50,703 bases of DNA from Ferruginibacter sp. (GCA_025351645.1 JANXVN010000311.1:1-50703); one strand, 5' to 3'; numbered from the stretch's first letter, positions 17,379-26,873 are shown. Notes: a model not told the origin generated them from the letters alone. A program made the numbers and translations.

Positions 17379-19898
17379 TCAATTAGCAAACAAAAACATG
17401 TAAAATAAAGCCACCGCAACTACTGACAAAACAATAATCCCGGCTTTTGAAGAAATATTTGCCCGGCGGATAATGCTCATGATAAGCCCCAGCGCCATCA
17501 CCACCAAACCAATCCATACCAAATTAATATAAGGAAAAATGTAAGCTTTAAGGGTAACAAAATCAATCATCTTATCAGATTCTTTTACCCCTATTTTTAA
17601 TTTTTTCTGGTCACTGCTAATGCCTGCAAATTTTATGAAAAGGTTTTGCGCATACACCGTATCATCTATCTGGTTAATGCCCAGGCTATCTATCATTATC
17701 ATTGGCGATGCATGGTAGTTCATGCTATCTTTACCCGTAATAACCATATTGGCTTGTACTGACGGACCGGCGCTTGCAGGAATATTAAATTTATTTGTTG
17801 GCGGGTTTTTGGTAACACTTTTCAGTACCATAAAGCCTTTGGAGTAAAAAATTGTATCGCCTTCTGCAACCTCGGTAATTTTAAATTGGCTGGTATCTTT
17901 TTCCCTGTCAGGGCTTAAAGCGTAAGAGATATAGGTGAACACATCGTGCGACAAATAATTTTTTGTATCCGGGTTGCTACTCATGTTGTTGTTTTTCATC
18001 ATATAAACATCAGGATTAAGCACAAAAGATTCTTTAACTTCCTTGGTGGCTACATCTTTTCTTTCAAACAACAAATGATAATATCTTTTGCCAGTTTCGT
18101 GCCCGGCGCTATCATACAAATAAGTAACATCATAAGGCCCCATTTTTTTTGATACCTGCCTTATTAAATTGATATTTTCTGCCGCATTATCCTGCTGCTT
18201 AGTTAAAGGATCTATACCCATAGGGATATCAAAATCTTTAAATTTTTCTACACTGATCACTTGTTTGTTGCCTGCGGATATTAACATGCCGGCAATCATT
18301 AAAGTAAAGCCAAGATGTGCTACGGAGCCACCTGCAGCTTTTAGTTTACCATTTAAGCCACTCCAGATATAGCTTGCATTTGCTATTACTGAATAAATAG
18401 AGGCAAACAATGCAACGTACAAAGCGCCTAAAAAACCTGGGCCTTGTTTGTAGTAAGTAAGTGGATAAAAAACTGCTAGTAAACCAGTTATCACAGCAGC
18501 TATAACCGTAGGTACGGCTAATTTTTTTACTGTTTGAGAAAGCGGCGTGTTTTTATATTTTAAATACTGGGTGATGGCGCTTAGTAAGCCAATGATAATA
18601 GCTACCAGCACAATTACTTTGTTATAACTAAACTCTGGGTCCTCCGGCGGTGCAAGCTTGCTACCAAAAATGGAATTGATAACCGGAGTAGAAGTTTTTG
18701 CAATAATGAACATGGCCGATAAAAAGAATACCAGGGAACCGATGAACATCCAAAATTCGCGGGAGCTTGTAGTTTCTTCTTTATGCAGCGCGGGTATATT
18801 TTTAAAGTTGATGCCAAATAAGGTTAGCGACAATATAGCAAATACCGCAAGGAACGCTAGTATCAGCGCATTCATGGCCTTGCCAGCCTCAGTAAATGCA
18901 TGTACAGAGGTATCGCCCAAAATACCCGTACGGGTTAAAAAAGTAGAATATAAAACGAAAATAAATGCCAATAAAATAAATAGATAGCTAGCCCTAAGCG
19001 AGTGTCCGGTTGCTTTATAAACCACCATAGTATGCAAGCCGGCAACCAATATAAGCCACGGTACCAAGGAGGCATTTTCTACAGGGTCCCAAGCCCAGTA
19101 GCCGCCAAAAGATAGAGATTCATAAGCCCATTTTCCACCCATCATTATACCAACGCCTAATACAGCAGCACTAAACAATGTATAAGGTATAGCGGGCTTA
19201 ACCCAATCGCCAAAACGCTTTGCCTGCATGCCCGCATATGCAAACGCAAAAGGTACAATGGTAGAGGCAAAGCCTAAAAATAATATAGGTGGATGTATCA
19301 CCATCCAATAATTGCGCAACAAAACATTTAGCCCTACACCATCTTTTATAAGACTTAAATAATCGCTCCTGCTAAAAATGGGTCCATTAATCTCGTTTCT
19401 GGTCAACACAAAAGGGCTATTGCCTATCTTGGTGCCAAACATATAAACGCCCATTATCATCATTGCTAAAAAAACCTGTGCAAAGCTTACAACCGTCATA
19501 ACAGGAGCTTCCCATTCTTTTGATTTTTTAATAACGACTAAGCCCAGCAGGCAATGCCAGATGGTCCAAAGCAAAAAGCTGCCACCCTGGTCTTCCCAGA
19601 TACAGGCCAGCAAATATTTAAATTCCAGTTCTTTAGAAGTATGCTTGTAAGCGTATAAATATTCTAAATAATGATTGCTGCAAAGATAAAAGATGCAGGC
19701 AAATACACTAAACACTGCGGCTACTTCAATAAAAAAACTTATCCTCGCAAAAAGTATCCACGAAAATTTTTCCTCAGCAGTAGTTTTTCGCGAAGCAATA
19801 AAATAAGCAACCGTAGCAAGCAACGAAGCCGTAAAAGAAACCAATACAAAAATATGCCCTAATGTCCCTATCCACAAATGTTCTCCTTCAAATTGCAT
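17379..19898 (-). CDS. ccsA: Cytochrome c biogenesis protein CcsA/CcmF-like haem lyase
   Basis: An 839-aa polytopic membrane protein with about 14-15 hydrophobic segments. It carries the haem-handling WWD-type motif as GGYWAWDPVENASLVPWL (about 265-282), the upstream WEDQGGSFLLW (about 101-111) and the periplasmic His in VIHPPILFLG (H202). A large soluble loop (about 530-790) separates the last helices, as in CcmF. It attaches haem to apocytochrome c on the periplasmic side. It is immediately downstream of ccmE (98 bp), which delivers the haem. The rest of the System I genes (ccmABC) are outside the window. It is full length. Confidence 0.92.
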   Translation of the reverse strand: MQFEGEHLWIGTLGHIFVLVSFTASLLATVAYFIASRKTTAEEKFSWILFARISFFIEVAAVFSVFACIFYLCSNHYLEYLYAYKHTSKELEFKYLLACIWEDQGGSFLLWTIWHCLLGLVVIKKSKEWEAPVMTVVSFAQVFLAMMIMGVYMFGTKIGNSPFVLTRNEINGPIFSRSDYLSLIKDGVGLNVLLRNYWMVIHPPILFLGFASTIVPFAFAYAGMQAKRFGDWVKPAIPYTLFSAAVLGVGIMMGGKWAYESLSFGGYWAWDPVENASLVPWLILVAGLHTMVVYKATGHSLRASYLFILLAFIFVLYSTFLTRTGILGDTSVHAFTEAGKAMNALILAFLAVFAILSLTLFGINFKNIPALHKEETTSSREFWMFIGSLVFFLSAMFIIAKTSTPVINSIFGSKLAPPEDPEFSYNKVIVLVAIIIGLLSAITQYLKYKNTPLSQTVKKLAVPTVIAAVITGLLAVFYPLTYYKQGPGFLGALYVALFASIYSVIANASYIWSGLNGKLKAAGGSVAHLGFTLMIAGMLISAGNKQVISVEKFKDFDIPMGIDPLTKQQDNAAENINLIRQVSKKMGPYDVTYLYDSAGHETGKRYYHLLFERKDVATKEVKESFVLNPDVYMMKNNNMSSNPDTKNYLSHDVFTYISYALSPDREKDTSQFKITEVAEGDTIFYSKGFMVLKSVTKNPPTNKFNIPASAGPSVQANMVITGKDSMNYHASPMIMIDSLGINQIDDTVYAQNLFIKFAGISSDQKKLKIGVKESDKMIDFVTLKAYIFPYINLVWIGLVVMALGLIMSIIRRANISSKAGIIVLSVVAVALFYMFLFAN

Positions 19899-19973
19899 GT
19901 GTACTTTGTTTAAAAATAATTGGTTACCTAAATATTAAATTGATTAGTAACAGGGCAAAAGCTAGCAACCGAT

Positions 19974-20005
19974 ACTCATAACTCCTTACTCATAACTTAT
20001 AACTT
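19974..20005. repeat. Short intergenic ACTCATAACT repeat array, site 1
   Basis: ACTCATAACTCCTTACTCATAACTTATAACTT: tandem degenerate ACTCATAACT/ACTTATAACT units running into the 3' end of ccmE. Closely similar arrays are at 37100-37134 and 42511-42528. Confidence 0.6.
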
Positions 20006-20410
20006 CGATTCAGCTACAATACTTTTTTCCAGTACCTTTTTATCATCTTTATATTTGCTTGGGCATTTCAATAATATGTCGCTGCATTCAAAAATATTTC
20101 CCTGCATCTTGCCTTTTAAAACAACCCTTTCACTTTGTTCAAGTTCGGCGGGCTTAGTGTTATGATAAACTACTTTAGTGGAGTTGCCCAAACTATCTTT
20201 TGCGGTGAAGGATAGATAATTAGGGTTTAATGCCGGGTCATAATCCAGCGGTATGGTTTTATCAAGCCTGGCAATAAGGTGTACAAACTTTCCCTGCTTT
20301 TGCCTTGCAGATACAATAGTATCGTAGGTAGAAAAATCTACAGAAAACATTATCAACGTTCCAATTGCTACAGCAATGGCAACTAAAAGCACAATATGCA
20401 TTTTTTTCAT
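19997..20410 (-). CDS. ccmE: Cytochrome c maturation haem chaperone CcmE, CxxxY type
   Basis: The start is MKKMHIVLLVAIAVAIGTLI (137 aa), giving one N-terminal membrane anchor followed by a periplasmic OB-fold. A longer frame to 20587 only adds divergent-promoter sequence. The haem-binding motif, HxxxY in E. coli (His covalently binds haem), is here C116-PSK-Y120 (LLKCPSKYKDD), so Cys replaces His. CxxxY CcmE variants are known from archaea and some bacteria. The GKMQGNIFECSDI strand just before the motif is in the usual place. It passes haem to the CcsA/CcmF-like lyase encoded 98 bp downstream. Confidence 0.9.
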   Translation of the reverse strand: MKKMHIVLLVAIAVAIGTLIMFSVDFSTYDTIVSARQKQGKFVHLIARLDKTIPLDYDPALNPNYLSFTAKDSLGNSTKVVYHNTKPAELEQSERVVLKGKMQGNIFECSDILLKCPSKYKDDKKVLEKSIVAESKL

Positions 20411-20607
20411 ATCCTTTAAATTTAACGCCGCAAAGGTAAAGCAAACAGGGTGTATTATTTCTTTTTTGATTAACGATTGAACCTGTTTTACACTGATAGC
20501 TTGTGCGTAATTTGTTGGGCAAATTAGCAAAAATGTGTCTGATATACACTTATCTTCGCAAACGTTTTGCAGGAATATTTCTGGCAATAGTTCAAATTAT
20601 TTTTATA

Positions 20608-21666
20608 ATGACAGATCTCTCAAAATTTGACCAAAATTCGGTTGGCAACCCTAACAATAATATTTTTGGTTTGCCTTTTGCCGAGGAAGACGCACGACTC
20701 GTAATTTTGCCTGTACCCTGGGAAGTTACTGTAAGCTATAACGCAGGCACAGCAAGGGCTCCAGACCATATTTTTAAAGCAAGCCTTCAAGTTGACCTTT
20801 TTGACCCAGAATATAAAGATGCCTGGAAGCAGGGTTATTTTTATCGTGCGGTTGATAAAAAAGTACTCTTGAAAAGTGATTACTTGCGCAAAGAGGCAGA
20901 ATTGTACATTAATTACATTTCTGAAGGCCAAGAGGTGAAGGATAATAAATTCATGTGTAAAACTTTGAAAGAAGTAAATGCTGGAAGTATTTTTTTGAAC
21001 GATTGGGTTTACGGGCAAACAAAAGAATTGTTAAATAAAGGCAAGCTGGTTTGCCTGCTTGGCGGCGACCATAGTACGCCCTTAGGTTTTTTTAAGGCTA
21101 TTGCTGAAAAACATGGCGATTTTGGTATTTTACAAATTGATGCCCACTGCGATTTAAGGAAAGGGTACGAAAATTTTAATTATTCTCATGCTTCAATAAT
21201 GTACAACGCATTGGAGGAAATACCTGCATTAAAAAAATTGGTGCAAGTTGGAGTTAGGGATTATTGTGAAGAAGAGTGGGACTATATTGCCAACTCCAAC
21301 TCCAGGGTAGTTACTTATTTTGATACGGACATAAAAGAACGCCAATACGAAGGGCAAACGTGGAAATTTATTGCCAGCGAAATGGTGGCTCATTTACCAC
21401 AAAATGTTTACGTAAGTTTTGATATAGATGGGCTTGATCCGAAATTGTGTCCGCACACAGGCACGCCTGTACAAGGAGGCTTCGAAACAGAGCAGGTTTT
21501 TTATATTTTTAAACTGTTATTACAAAGCGGGCGTAAACTGGTTGGCTTCGATATAAATGAGGTAGGTGTAAGCCACGACGAGTGGGATGAAAACGTAGGC
21601 GCAAGATGCCTTTTTAAATTGTGCAATATGCTGGTAACTGCAAACCCTGCTCAAGTAATAGCCTAA
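20608..21666 (+). CDS. Agmatinase/arginase family ureohydrolase
   Basis: The start is set at MTDLSKFDQN (352 aa); the 35 codons upstream are unlike the family and overlap the divergent ccmE leader. It is a binuclear manganese hydrolase. Metal ligands are H155 (LLGGDHSTPLG), D178-AH180-CD182 (QIDAHCDLR) and D272-ID274 (SFDIDGLDP), so all are present. It hydrolyses a guanidino compound to urea and an amine. Agmatinase (putrescine synthesis with arginine decarboxylase) is the usual annotation in Bacteroidota, though arginase or formimidoylglutamase activity cannot be excluded. A polyamine partner gene is not in the window. Confidence 0.85.
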   Translation: MTDLSKFDQNSVGNPNNNIFGLPFAEEDARLVILPVPWEVTVSYNAGTARAPDHIFKASLQVDLFDPEYKDAWKQGYFYRAVDKKVLLKSDYLRKEAELYINYISEGQEVKDNKFMCKTLKEVNAGSIFLNDWVYGQTKELLNKGKLVCLLGGDHSTPLGFFKAIAEKHGDFGILQIDAHCDLRKGYENFNYSHASIMYNALEEIPALKKLVQVGVRDYCEEEWDYIANSNSRVVTYFDTDIKERQYEGQTWKFIASEMVAHLPQNVYVSFDIDGLDPKLCPHTGTPVQGGFETEQVFYIFKLLLQSGRKLVGFDINEVGVSHDEWDENVGARCLFKLCNMLVTANPAQVIA

Positions 21667-21759
21667 TTTATTTTGTAAAAATATGGTGCAGCAAATTTGC
21701 GCCTTTAATTACACTATTGCTTTTGTTGACACCAATTTATTATACCTGCGCCTAAGCTT

Positions 21760-22287
21760 ATGTACACCTTCAACATAAAAGATAATAGCCCAAATATTGA
21801 TGTACTCGTTACAAGGTGCTTGCTGGCATTGGCTTCTATAGCATCGGTGCTATACCAAAGCAAACAGTATTTTTTCATAAATGTTTTGTCTGCTGTCATT
21901 TTATTTACGGCAGCTATTTTTGTAAATACATTGCTGGTAAAATACAAAGTAGATAACCGCATATTATTAATTGTAGCGGCAATACTATTATTTATAACTA
22001 CGCACGCTATAATTTTTGCTGCTATTTTAATTGTTTATGGGATGATAGTTAAAAAATTATACAAGGAGCCGGTTGTAACCATAAATACCGAAGGCGTGGT
22101 GATTAAAAAGATGTTTGCAAACCCGGTGCATGCCTGGGATGAATTCAACAATATTATTTTAAAGGATAACCTGCTTACGCTTGATTTTAAAAATAATAAA
22201 TTATTACAATTAACCATTGTTGAAAACGAAATAATGGTGGATGAAGGAAGCTTCAATCATTTTTGTAGTGGGTTTATTGGGGTGTAG
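21760..22287 (+). CDS. Membrane protein with C-terminal soluble domain, unknown
   Basis: A 175-aa protein. About three hydrophobic segments lie in the first 95 residues (VTRCLLALASIASVLY, FINVLSAVILFTAAIFV, ILLIVAAILLFITTHAIIFAAILIVYG). They are followed by a soluble domain of about 75 residues (EPVVTINTEGVVIKKMF... AWDEFNNIILKDNLLTLDF) whose strand pattern resembles PH-like domains of bacterial membrane proteins. There is no catalytic motif. It follows the ureohydrolase gene by 93 bp on the same strand. Confidence 0.7.
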   Translation: MYTFNIKDNSPNIDVLVTRCLLALASIASVLYQSKQYFFINVLSAVILFTAAIFVNTLLVKYKVDNRILLIVAAILLFITTHAIIFAAILIVYGMIVKKLYKEPVVTINTEGVVIKKMFANPVHAWDEFNNIILKDNLLTLDFKNNKLLQLTIVENEIMVDEGSFNHFCSGFIGV

Positions 22288-22370
22288 TAGATTTTGGTAA
22301 TCCTCATTATTTTAATACCCGTTTTTTATAGAGCTGAATTTAATCAATGGAATAGCTTCGTTTTTGCCTG

Positions 22371-22485
22371 GTGCATAATAAAAGCCCCCCCTGAAAAACC
22401 AAAGTAAAAGAGTGCGACGTCTTCCCGGCTGCCATTCGGACGGGCCTATTAAGCTTAACATTGCTACTGTATTGGACTACACAAT
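22371..22485 (+). repeat. Dispersed repeat, family 2 copy B
   Basis: The ordered blocks GCATAATAAAAG, CTGAAAAACC, AAAAGAGTGCGACGTC, CCCGGCTGCCATTCGGACGG and TGCTACTGTATTGGAC align with copy A at 11462. It occupies the middle of a 371-bp gene-free interval upstream of the radical SAM gene; the remainder is AT-rich with no other feature. Confidence 0.8.
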
Positions 22486-22658
22486 TATTTTCACTTTAAA
22501 ATTCCCATTGTCGAACATAATTTTAAAATTGAACAACTGCGGTAAATGAACGAAATTTGCCCGCAGCATTAAATGCATTGGCAAATAGATAATTACCAGG
22601 CAAACAATTCGTGCTTAAAAAATTATCCATTATCCACTAACTAATTATCAATTAAATT

Positions 22659-23945
22659 ATGACTCCTTACATTTTATACTCCGACGGGGCTGGAAATATT
22701 TTTGAAGACACAACGCTGTACGTAACCGGCCGCAGTGGTTGGGATGCCATGCCCATAGAGGAAGAAGATTGGATTGGCTTGCCTGATGGCGGTAATTTAT
22801 ACGAACTGCCAGGCAGGAAAGGCATTGGCATTGATGTAAAAACTGGCGAAATGCGCCTCTGCGAAAAGGGCTGGGCTGTAGCGGCTTTTATACCACCAGC
22901 GCACACAGGGCTTTATATGGCCGCTTACGAAACGCAACCCGATGCACCAACATTGCCATTATTTTGTTACACGGCTGCTGGTTGGTTTGATAATAAATTT
23001 TTTGTACCTGCGGTAAGGATTGAAAATGATATACGCCAGGAAACCGAAGGGTATGATGAAGCACAGATTGTGGCCGGCACAGACTATTTATTAAAAAATT
23101 ACCCCAATAACAGGCTAGTAAAGCATTTGATGGAAAATTGCTGCATGACGTATAACTGTCCGGCTGCAAGAAATTTAGCAATGGGCAGATGGGAATGCCC
23201 TGTACCTTCATCGCCCGCATGTAATGCTAATTGCATCGGCTGCATTAGTTTTCAACCGATAGAAGAAACCATTGTAAGTACGCAGGACAGGCTTACGTTT
23301 CGCCCTTTGCCGGAAGAGATTGTGGAGTTTACCGTGCCGCATTTAGAACATGCACCTTACCCCATTATAAGTTTTGGGCAGGGCTGCGAAGGCGAGCCAT
23401 TGCTGATGTGGGAAACCATTAAACAAAGCATTATTGAAATACGCAAGCATACACAAAAAGGAAGCATCAACATAAACACTAATGGCAGCAAGCCAGAGGC
23501 GGTAAAAGCCTTGTGCGAAGTGGGTTTAAACAGTATGCGGGTAAGCCTTAACAGTGCCCGGGAAAGTGTTTATATACCTTACTACCGCCCCAATAATTAT
23601 GTTTTTCAAGATTTAATTGAAAGCCTTAAAGTAATGCGTAGCTATGGTGGATGGACGAGCCTTAACTACTTTGTTTTTCCGGGTATGACCGATAGTATTG
23701 AAGAATATGAAGCATTGCGTATATTAATAAGAGAAACCGATTTATGCATGGTACAATGGCGAAACTTTAATATTGACCCAGATTGGTATTTAGGCAAGAT
23801 AGGCGTAACGGAAACCGGCGAATGCATGGGCGTAAAGCAATTGATGGAACTAATACGGGAAGAATTCCCTAACCTTAAGTTCGGCTATTTTAATCCTTCT
23901 ATAGAAAGGATTAAAGGTGATTTTGAAATGGATTTTGCTCATTGA
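22659..23945 (+). CDS. Radical SAM protein with unusual N-terminal region
   Basis: A 428-aa protein. The [4Fe-4S]-SAM motif is C188-x3-C192-x2-C195 (ACNANCIGCISFQP), with the GQGCEGEPLL glycine-rich strand after it and a TIM-barrel-like body to the C-terminus (NINTNGSKPEAV, MRVSLNSARESVY). The first about 180 residues form a separate domain of no recognised family, followed by four extra Cys (C161, C162, C167, C180) close to the motif. These could bind a second metal site. There is no SPASM/B12 domain and no leader peptide gene nearby, so neither peptide maturation nor a named reaction can be claimed. Confidence 0.85.
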   Translation: MTPYILYSDGAGNIFEDTTLYVTGRSGWDAMPIEEEDWIGLPDGGNLYELPGRKGIGIDVKTGEMRLCEKGWAVAAFIPPAHTGLYMAAYETQPDAPTLPLFCYTAAGWFDNKFFVPAVRIENDIRQETEGYDEAQIVAGTDYLLKNYPNNRLVKHLMENCCMTYNCPAARNLAMGRWECPVPSSPACNANCIGCISFQPIEETIVSTQDRLTFRPLPEEIVEFTVPHLEHAPYPIISFGQGCEGEPLLMWETIKQSIIEIRKHTQKGSININTNGSKPEAVKALCEVGLNSMRVSLNSARESVYIPYYRPNNYVFQDLIESLKVMRSYGGWTSLNYFVFPGMTDSIEEYEALRILIRETDLCMVQWRNFNIDPDWYLGKIGVTETGECMGVKQLMELIREEFPNLKFGYFNPSIERIKGDFEMDFAH

Positions 23946-24144
23946 TCTTCTATATTGGGCAACGGTTAGTTTTTAATCTTTATCAAGCTTCTTTAAAAAA
24001 ATATTACGCCAAAATAATGCCATCCCATATTTTTTAGAGTTTATAAAAAGAGTAGGTTGTTGCTTTACTTATGCCATAATAATTAACACGCTAACAAAAT
24101 AAAATTCCTACAATGTTAAGAAGGCTTTAAAAATTCTAAACGGG

Positions 24145-25308
24145 TTATGCAGTTTGCATCCTGGCCAGTGGTATTTCTATCTCTAAAACATTTTTGCCAG
24201 CTAAATTTTTATCCTTTACTAATTTGCCCTTTAAAAATTCTGTACTTGTTATAATGTTATTTACAAGCAGTTCTTTTTCATAAGAAGAAACATTTTTTTG
24301 TCCATCATCCCTAAATGAAATTGATATTTTGCTTTCCTGGCTAATCCTGATTTTTATATTTTTTGCATTTGCATTTTTGGCAATTTGTAATTGGTTTTCT
24401 ATTATCCTAAAAATAGATAATCCGGTAGTTGTATCAAAGCCCTTAAATTCTTTGCTATACTTTATTTTAACGCTTACTCCAGTTTCTTGGTAAAATTTTT
24501 CAGCCAGCTCATTTATAATGTCAATATAATTATCATTGTCAAATGTAGTGGGCACAATAGATTTTGAAAGTACCCTTACATCACTAATAAGGCCGTTGAT
24601 ATATTCTTTGCTTTTTTGTACAATCAATATTTCTTTTTCTTTTGAGTTTTCGGCAAAGTCCAGGTAAAATTTAATGCCGGCTAATGTCTGGGCAAAATTT
24701 TCATGCAGTTCAAAAGCAATTTTCCCCTTTTCCTTTTCATGGCTAACCATTGCAAGCTGGGCAAGCCTTTTTTCAGCTGCAACCATTTGCATGCCTCGTT
24801 CTATAGTAAGGCTAATTTTAAGCTTAAGGTCTAGCAAAGTGCTTACCTGGGCAGCAATAATTTTTAAAGCCTTTTTTTGTGTTACTTTAAATATTTGTCT
24901 TGGATGGGTATCTATTACACAAACGGTGCCTAATGCAAAGCCAGCAGCGCTAATAATTGGGGCTGCGGCGTAAAAAGCTATTTTTACGCCGCCAATAACA
25001 TTTGGGTTATCATGAAACCTAATATCCTTACTACTATTTTTGACCACCATTACATCTTTTTTCAAAATTGCATGTCCGCAAAATGAAGTATCGCGGCTCA
25101 AACCTATGTCATGATTTTCTTTTGTTGCTTTTAGCCATTGCCTGTCTTTATCTATAAAACTTATTAGTGCATAAGGGCAATTGCACATTTGGGCTGCCAG
25201 CTCTATAAGTTCATTAAAATCTTTTTCTTTGGGCGTATCAAGTATATTATAGTGGTAAAGGTCGTTTAGGCGATCTTCTTCATTAATAGGTTTTGCAGGA
25301 GCTAACAT
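24145..25308 (-). CDS. GAF-domain sensor histidine kinase, degenerate ATPase
   Basis: 387 aa, no membrane segment. An N-terminal GAF domain (about 20-165) begins RLNDLYHYNILDTPKEKDFNELI and contains SRDTSFCGHAIL, the form common in cytoplasmic Bacteroidota sensors. A HisKA_3-type dimerisation helix follows, with the phospho-acceptor in IAFELHENFAQTLAGIKFYL. The ATPase domain is weak: an N-box-like FRIIENQLQIAKNA and a DDGQ remain, but the glycine-rich GLGL lid is missing. ATP binding is therefore doubtful. No response regulator gene is adjacent. Tandem palindromes lie about 130-170 bp upstream. Confidence 0.75.
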   Translation of the reverse strand: MLAPAKPINEEDRLNDLYHYNILDTPKEKDFNELIELAAQMCNCPYALISFIDKDRQWLKATKENHDIGLSRDTSFCGHAILKKDVMVVKNSSKDIRFHDNPNVIGGVKIAFYAAAPIISAAGFALGTVCVIDTHPRQIFKVTQKKALKIIAAQVSTLLDLKLKISLTIERGMQMVAAEKRLAQLAMVSHEKEKGKIAFELHENFAQTLAGIKFYLDFAENSKEKEILIVQKSKEYINGLISDVRVLSKSIVPTTFDNDNYIDIINELAEKFYQETGVSVKIKYSKEFKGFDTTTGLSIFRIIENQLQIAKNANAKNIKIRISQESKISISFRDDGQKNVSSYEKELLVNNIITSTEFLKGKLVKDKNLAGKNVLEIEIPLARMQTA

Positions 25309-25439
25309 AATAGTAGGATAAAAATGTAAAAAATAAGGGGTAATAAAAAAATTCCTAAAATAGCTTTATATGCTTATTAAATTTATATTTTGTACTATTT
25401 TGGTTGTTTAAAGGTAAATAGAAATAGTTGGAAATTTGG

Positions 25440-25478
25440 GTAGAAGAACTTCTACATTTATGGTAGTAAAACTTCTAC
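25440..25478. promoter_or_regulatory. Tandem palindromic site upstream of the GAF kinase gene
   Basis: GTAGAAGAACTTCTAC (25440-25455, 7-bp arms) and GTAGTAAAACTTCTAC (25463-25478) are two copies, 23 bp apart, sharing AACTTCTAC. A further GTAGAA occurs at 25495-25500. The spacing of about two helical turns suits a dimeric regulator. The rest of the 367-bp gene-free interval (25309-25675) shows nothing I can name. Confidence 0.45.
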
Positions 25479-25675
25479 TAAAAGAGGTAATTTGTAGAAT
25501 AAAATTGAAGGTGAACTATCTATTAAACTATAACTACATTTACAGTATACTGATAATATGCAACTTACATCTTGCAGTATCAAATGACTTAATTAAAGCT
25601 TTAATAAAAAGCGATAATACATTTACAGCGTATTTAAATTGGCTACTACATTAGCCGTAGTTTTAGAGCTATTTG

Positions 25676-26674
25676 CTACCCGATCATTTTTACTACCATT
25701 TCCTTAAGCAAGCTTCCATCTGAAATACCGCTTGCATTAACCCCTACGCTTTTCAGGTTGTATTCGTGCAGCAAAAGCAATGCCCGTTCAACGCCTTCGT
25801 AGCCATACATTTTTGCAGTTGCAAGGGCTTCTTTAGCAGCATATGGGTTGTTATAAAAAAGGGGCTTTACAGCATTTTCGCTTTTATCGGCCATGCCAAA
25901 AATAATATACAGCTTGCTGAAAAAAACATACAAAGCAGGCAGTACTAGTTGTATTGGCGCGGCTTTAGGGTTGCTTTCAAAATATTGGATAATACGGATG
26001 GCTTTGGCTAAATCTTTTTTGCTCATGGCTGCCTGAAGTTCAAAGGCATTGTATTCTTTGCTTACGCCTACAAACTTTTCAATATCATCTTCGGTGATGG
26101 TTTTTCGTTGCCCAAGGTTCAGTGTAATTTTTTCAATCTCATTTACAATCCTGTTAAGGTCGCTGCCTAAATGGTCTGCCAATAATAAAACGACTTTTGC
26201 AGACATACTAAATTCCAGCGATTTCACATAATCTGTAATCCACTCTACCAGCTTATAGTCTTTTATTTTTTCAGATAAAAATAACTCCGCATTTTTTTTA
26301 AGGAGCTTGCCTAATTTGGTTGCTTTGCTAACAGTTTTTTCTTTATGGCTAACTACAAAAATGGTAGATGAAAGAGGGTTTGTAATATAGTTTTCCAGGT
26401 GGTCGATATCTTTCATCTGCTGTGCTTCTTTCAACAGCACCACTTGCTTTTCAGCAAACATTGGGTAGCGCATACAGGCATTTACAACATCGCTCCAATT
26501 GGCATCTTTGCCATAAAAAACAGATAGGTTAAAGCTAGCTTCGCTTTCCGTTAAAATATCGTGCTCGGCATAGTGCATTACTTTGTCAATGTAATAATCT
26601 TCCTCGCCTTCCAGCCAATAAACAGGCTTAAAACGCTTATTTTTCCAATCCCCTAAAATTTTTTCTGCTGACAT
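25676..26674 (-). CDS. holA: DNA polymerase III delta subunit
   Basis: A 332-aa clamp-loader subunit. The N-terminal RFKPVYWLEGEEDYYIDKV is the family's P-loop-like opening, although delta does not hydrolyse ATP. It is followed by LSVFYGKDANWSDVVNACMRYPMFAEKQVVLLKEA, the DYKLVEWITDYVK region and the lid/collar helices (LADHLGSDLNRIVNEIEKI; ITEDDIEKFVGVSKEYNAFELQAAM). It opens the beta clamp for loading during replication. Full length and normal. It sits alone between the Fe-S protein gene and the GAF kinase gene. Confidence 0.93.
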   Translation of the reverse strand: MSAEKILGDWKNKRFKPVYWLEGEEDYYIDKVMHYAEHDILTESEASFNLSVFYGKDANWSDVVNACMRYPMFAEKQVVLLKEAQQMKDIDHLENYITNPLSSTIFVVSHKEKTVSKATKLGKLLKKNAELFLSEKIKDYKLVEWITDYVKSLEFSMSAKVVLLLADHLGSDLNRIVNEIEKITLNLGQRKTITEDDIEKFVGVSKEYNAFELQAAMSKKDLAKAIRIIQYFESNPKAAPIQLVLPALYVFFSKLYIIFGMADKSENAVKPLFYNNPYAAKEALATAKMYGYEGVERALLLLHEYNLKSVGVNASGISDGSLLKEMVVKMIG

Positions 26675-26682
26675 ACAATTTA

Positions 26683-26868
26683 ATTCGCTAATTCGATAAT
26701 GTGGTAATATGCTAATTTTTCCGGGATAATGTGTTTTTTTCTATTATAAAACATATGTTATCCTGAGTAGTAAATTAGCTAATTCGCATTTAATGGCTTT
26801 TTATTTATCAGGAAAGCCTTGCGCACGAAATTAGCTAATTAGCAAATCAGCACATTAGCTAATTTGTG
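26683..26868. repeat. TTAGCTAATT-type low-complexity intergenic repeats
   Basis: Degenerate units of TTAGCTAATT / TTCGCTAATTCG recur at about 26683-26696, 26773-26786, 26829-26846 and 26853-26866, in the spacer between holA and the Fe-S protein gene. They are partly self-complementary. It is non-coding. Confidence 0.6.
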
Positions 26869-26873
26869 TTTTA

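Noticed and set aside
25436..25654. 72-codon frame in the kinase upstream region
   Set aside because: Begins at a TTG, AT-rich hydrophobic composition, and overlaps the tandem palindromes; no family features.
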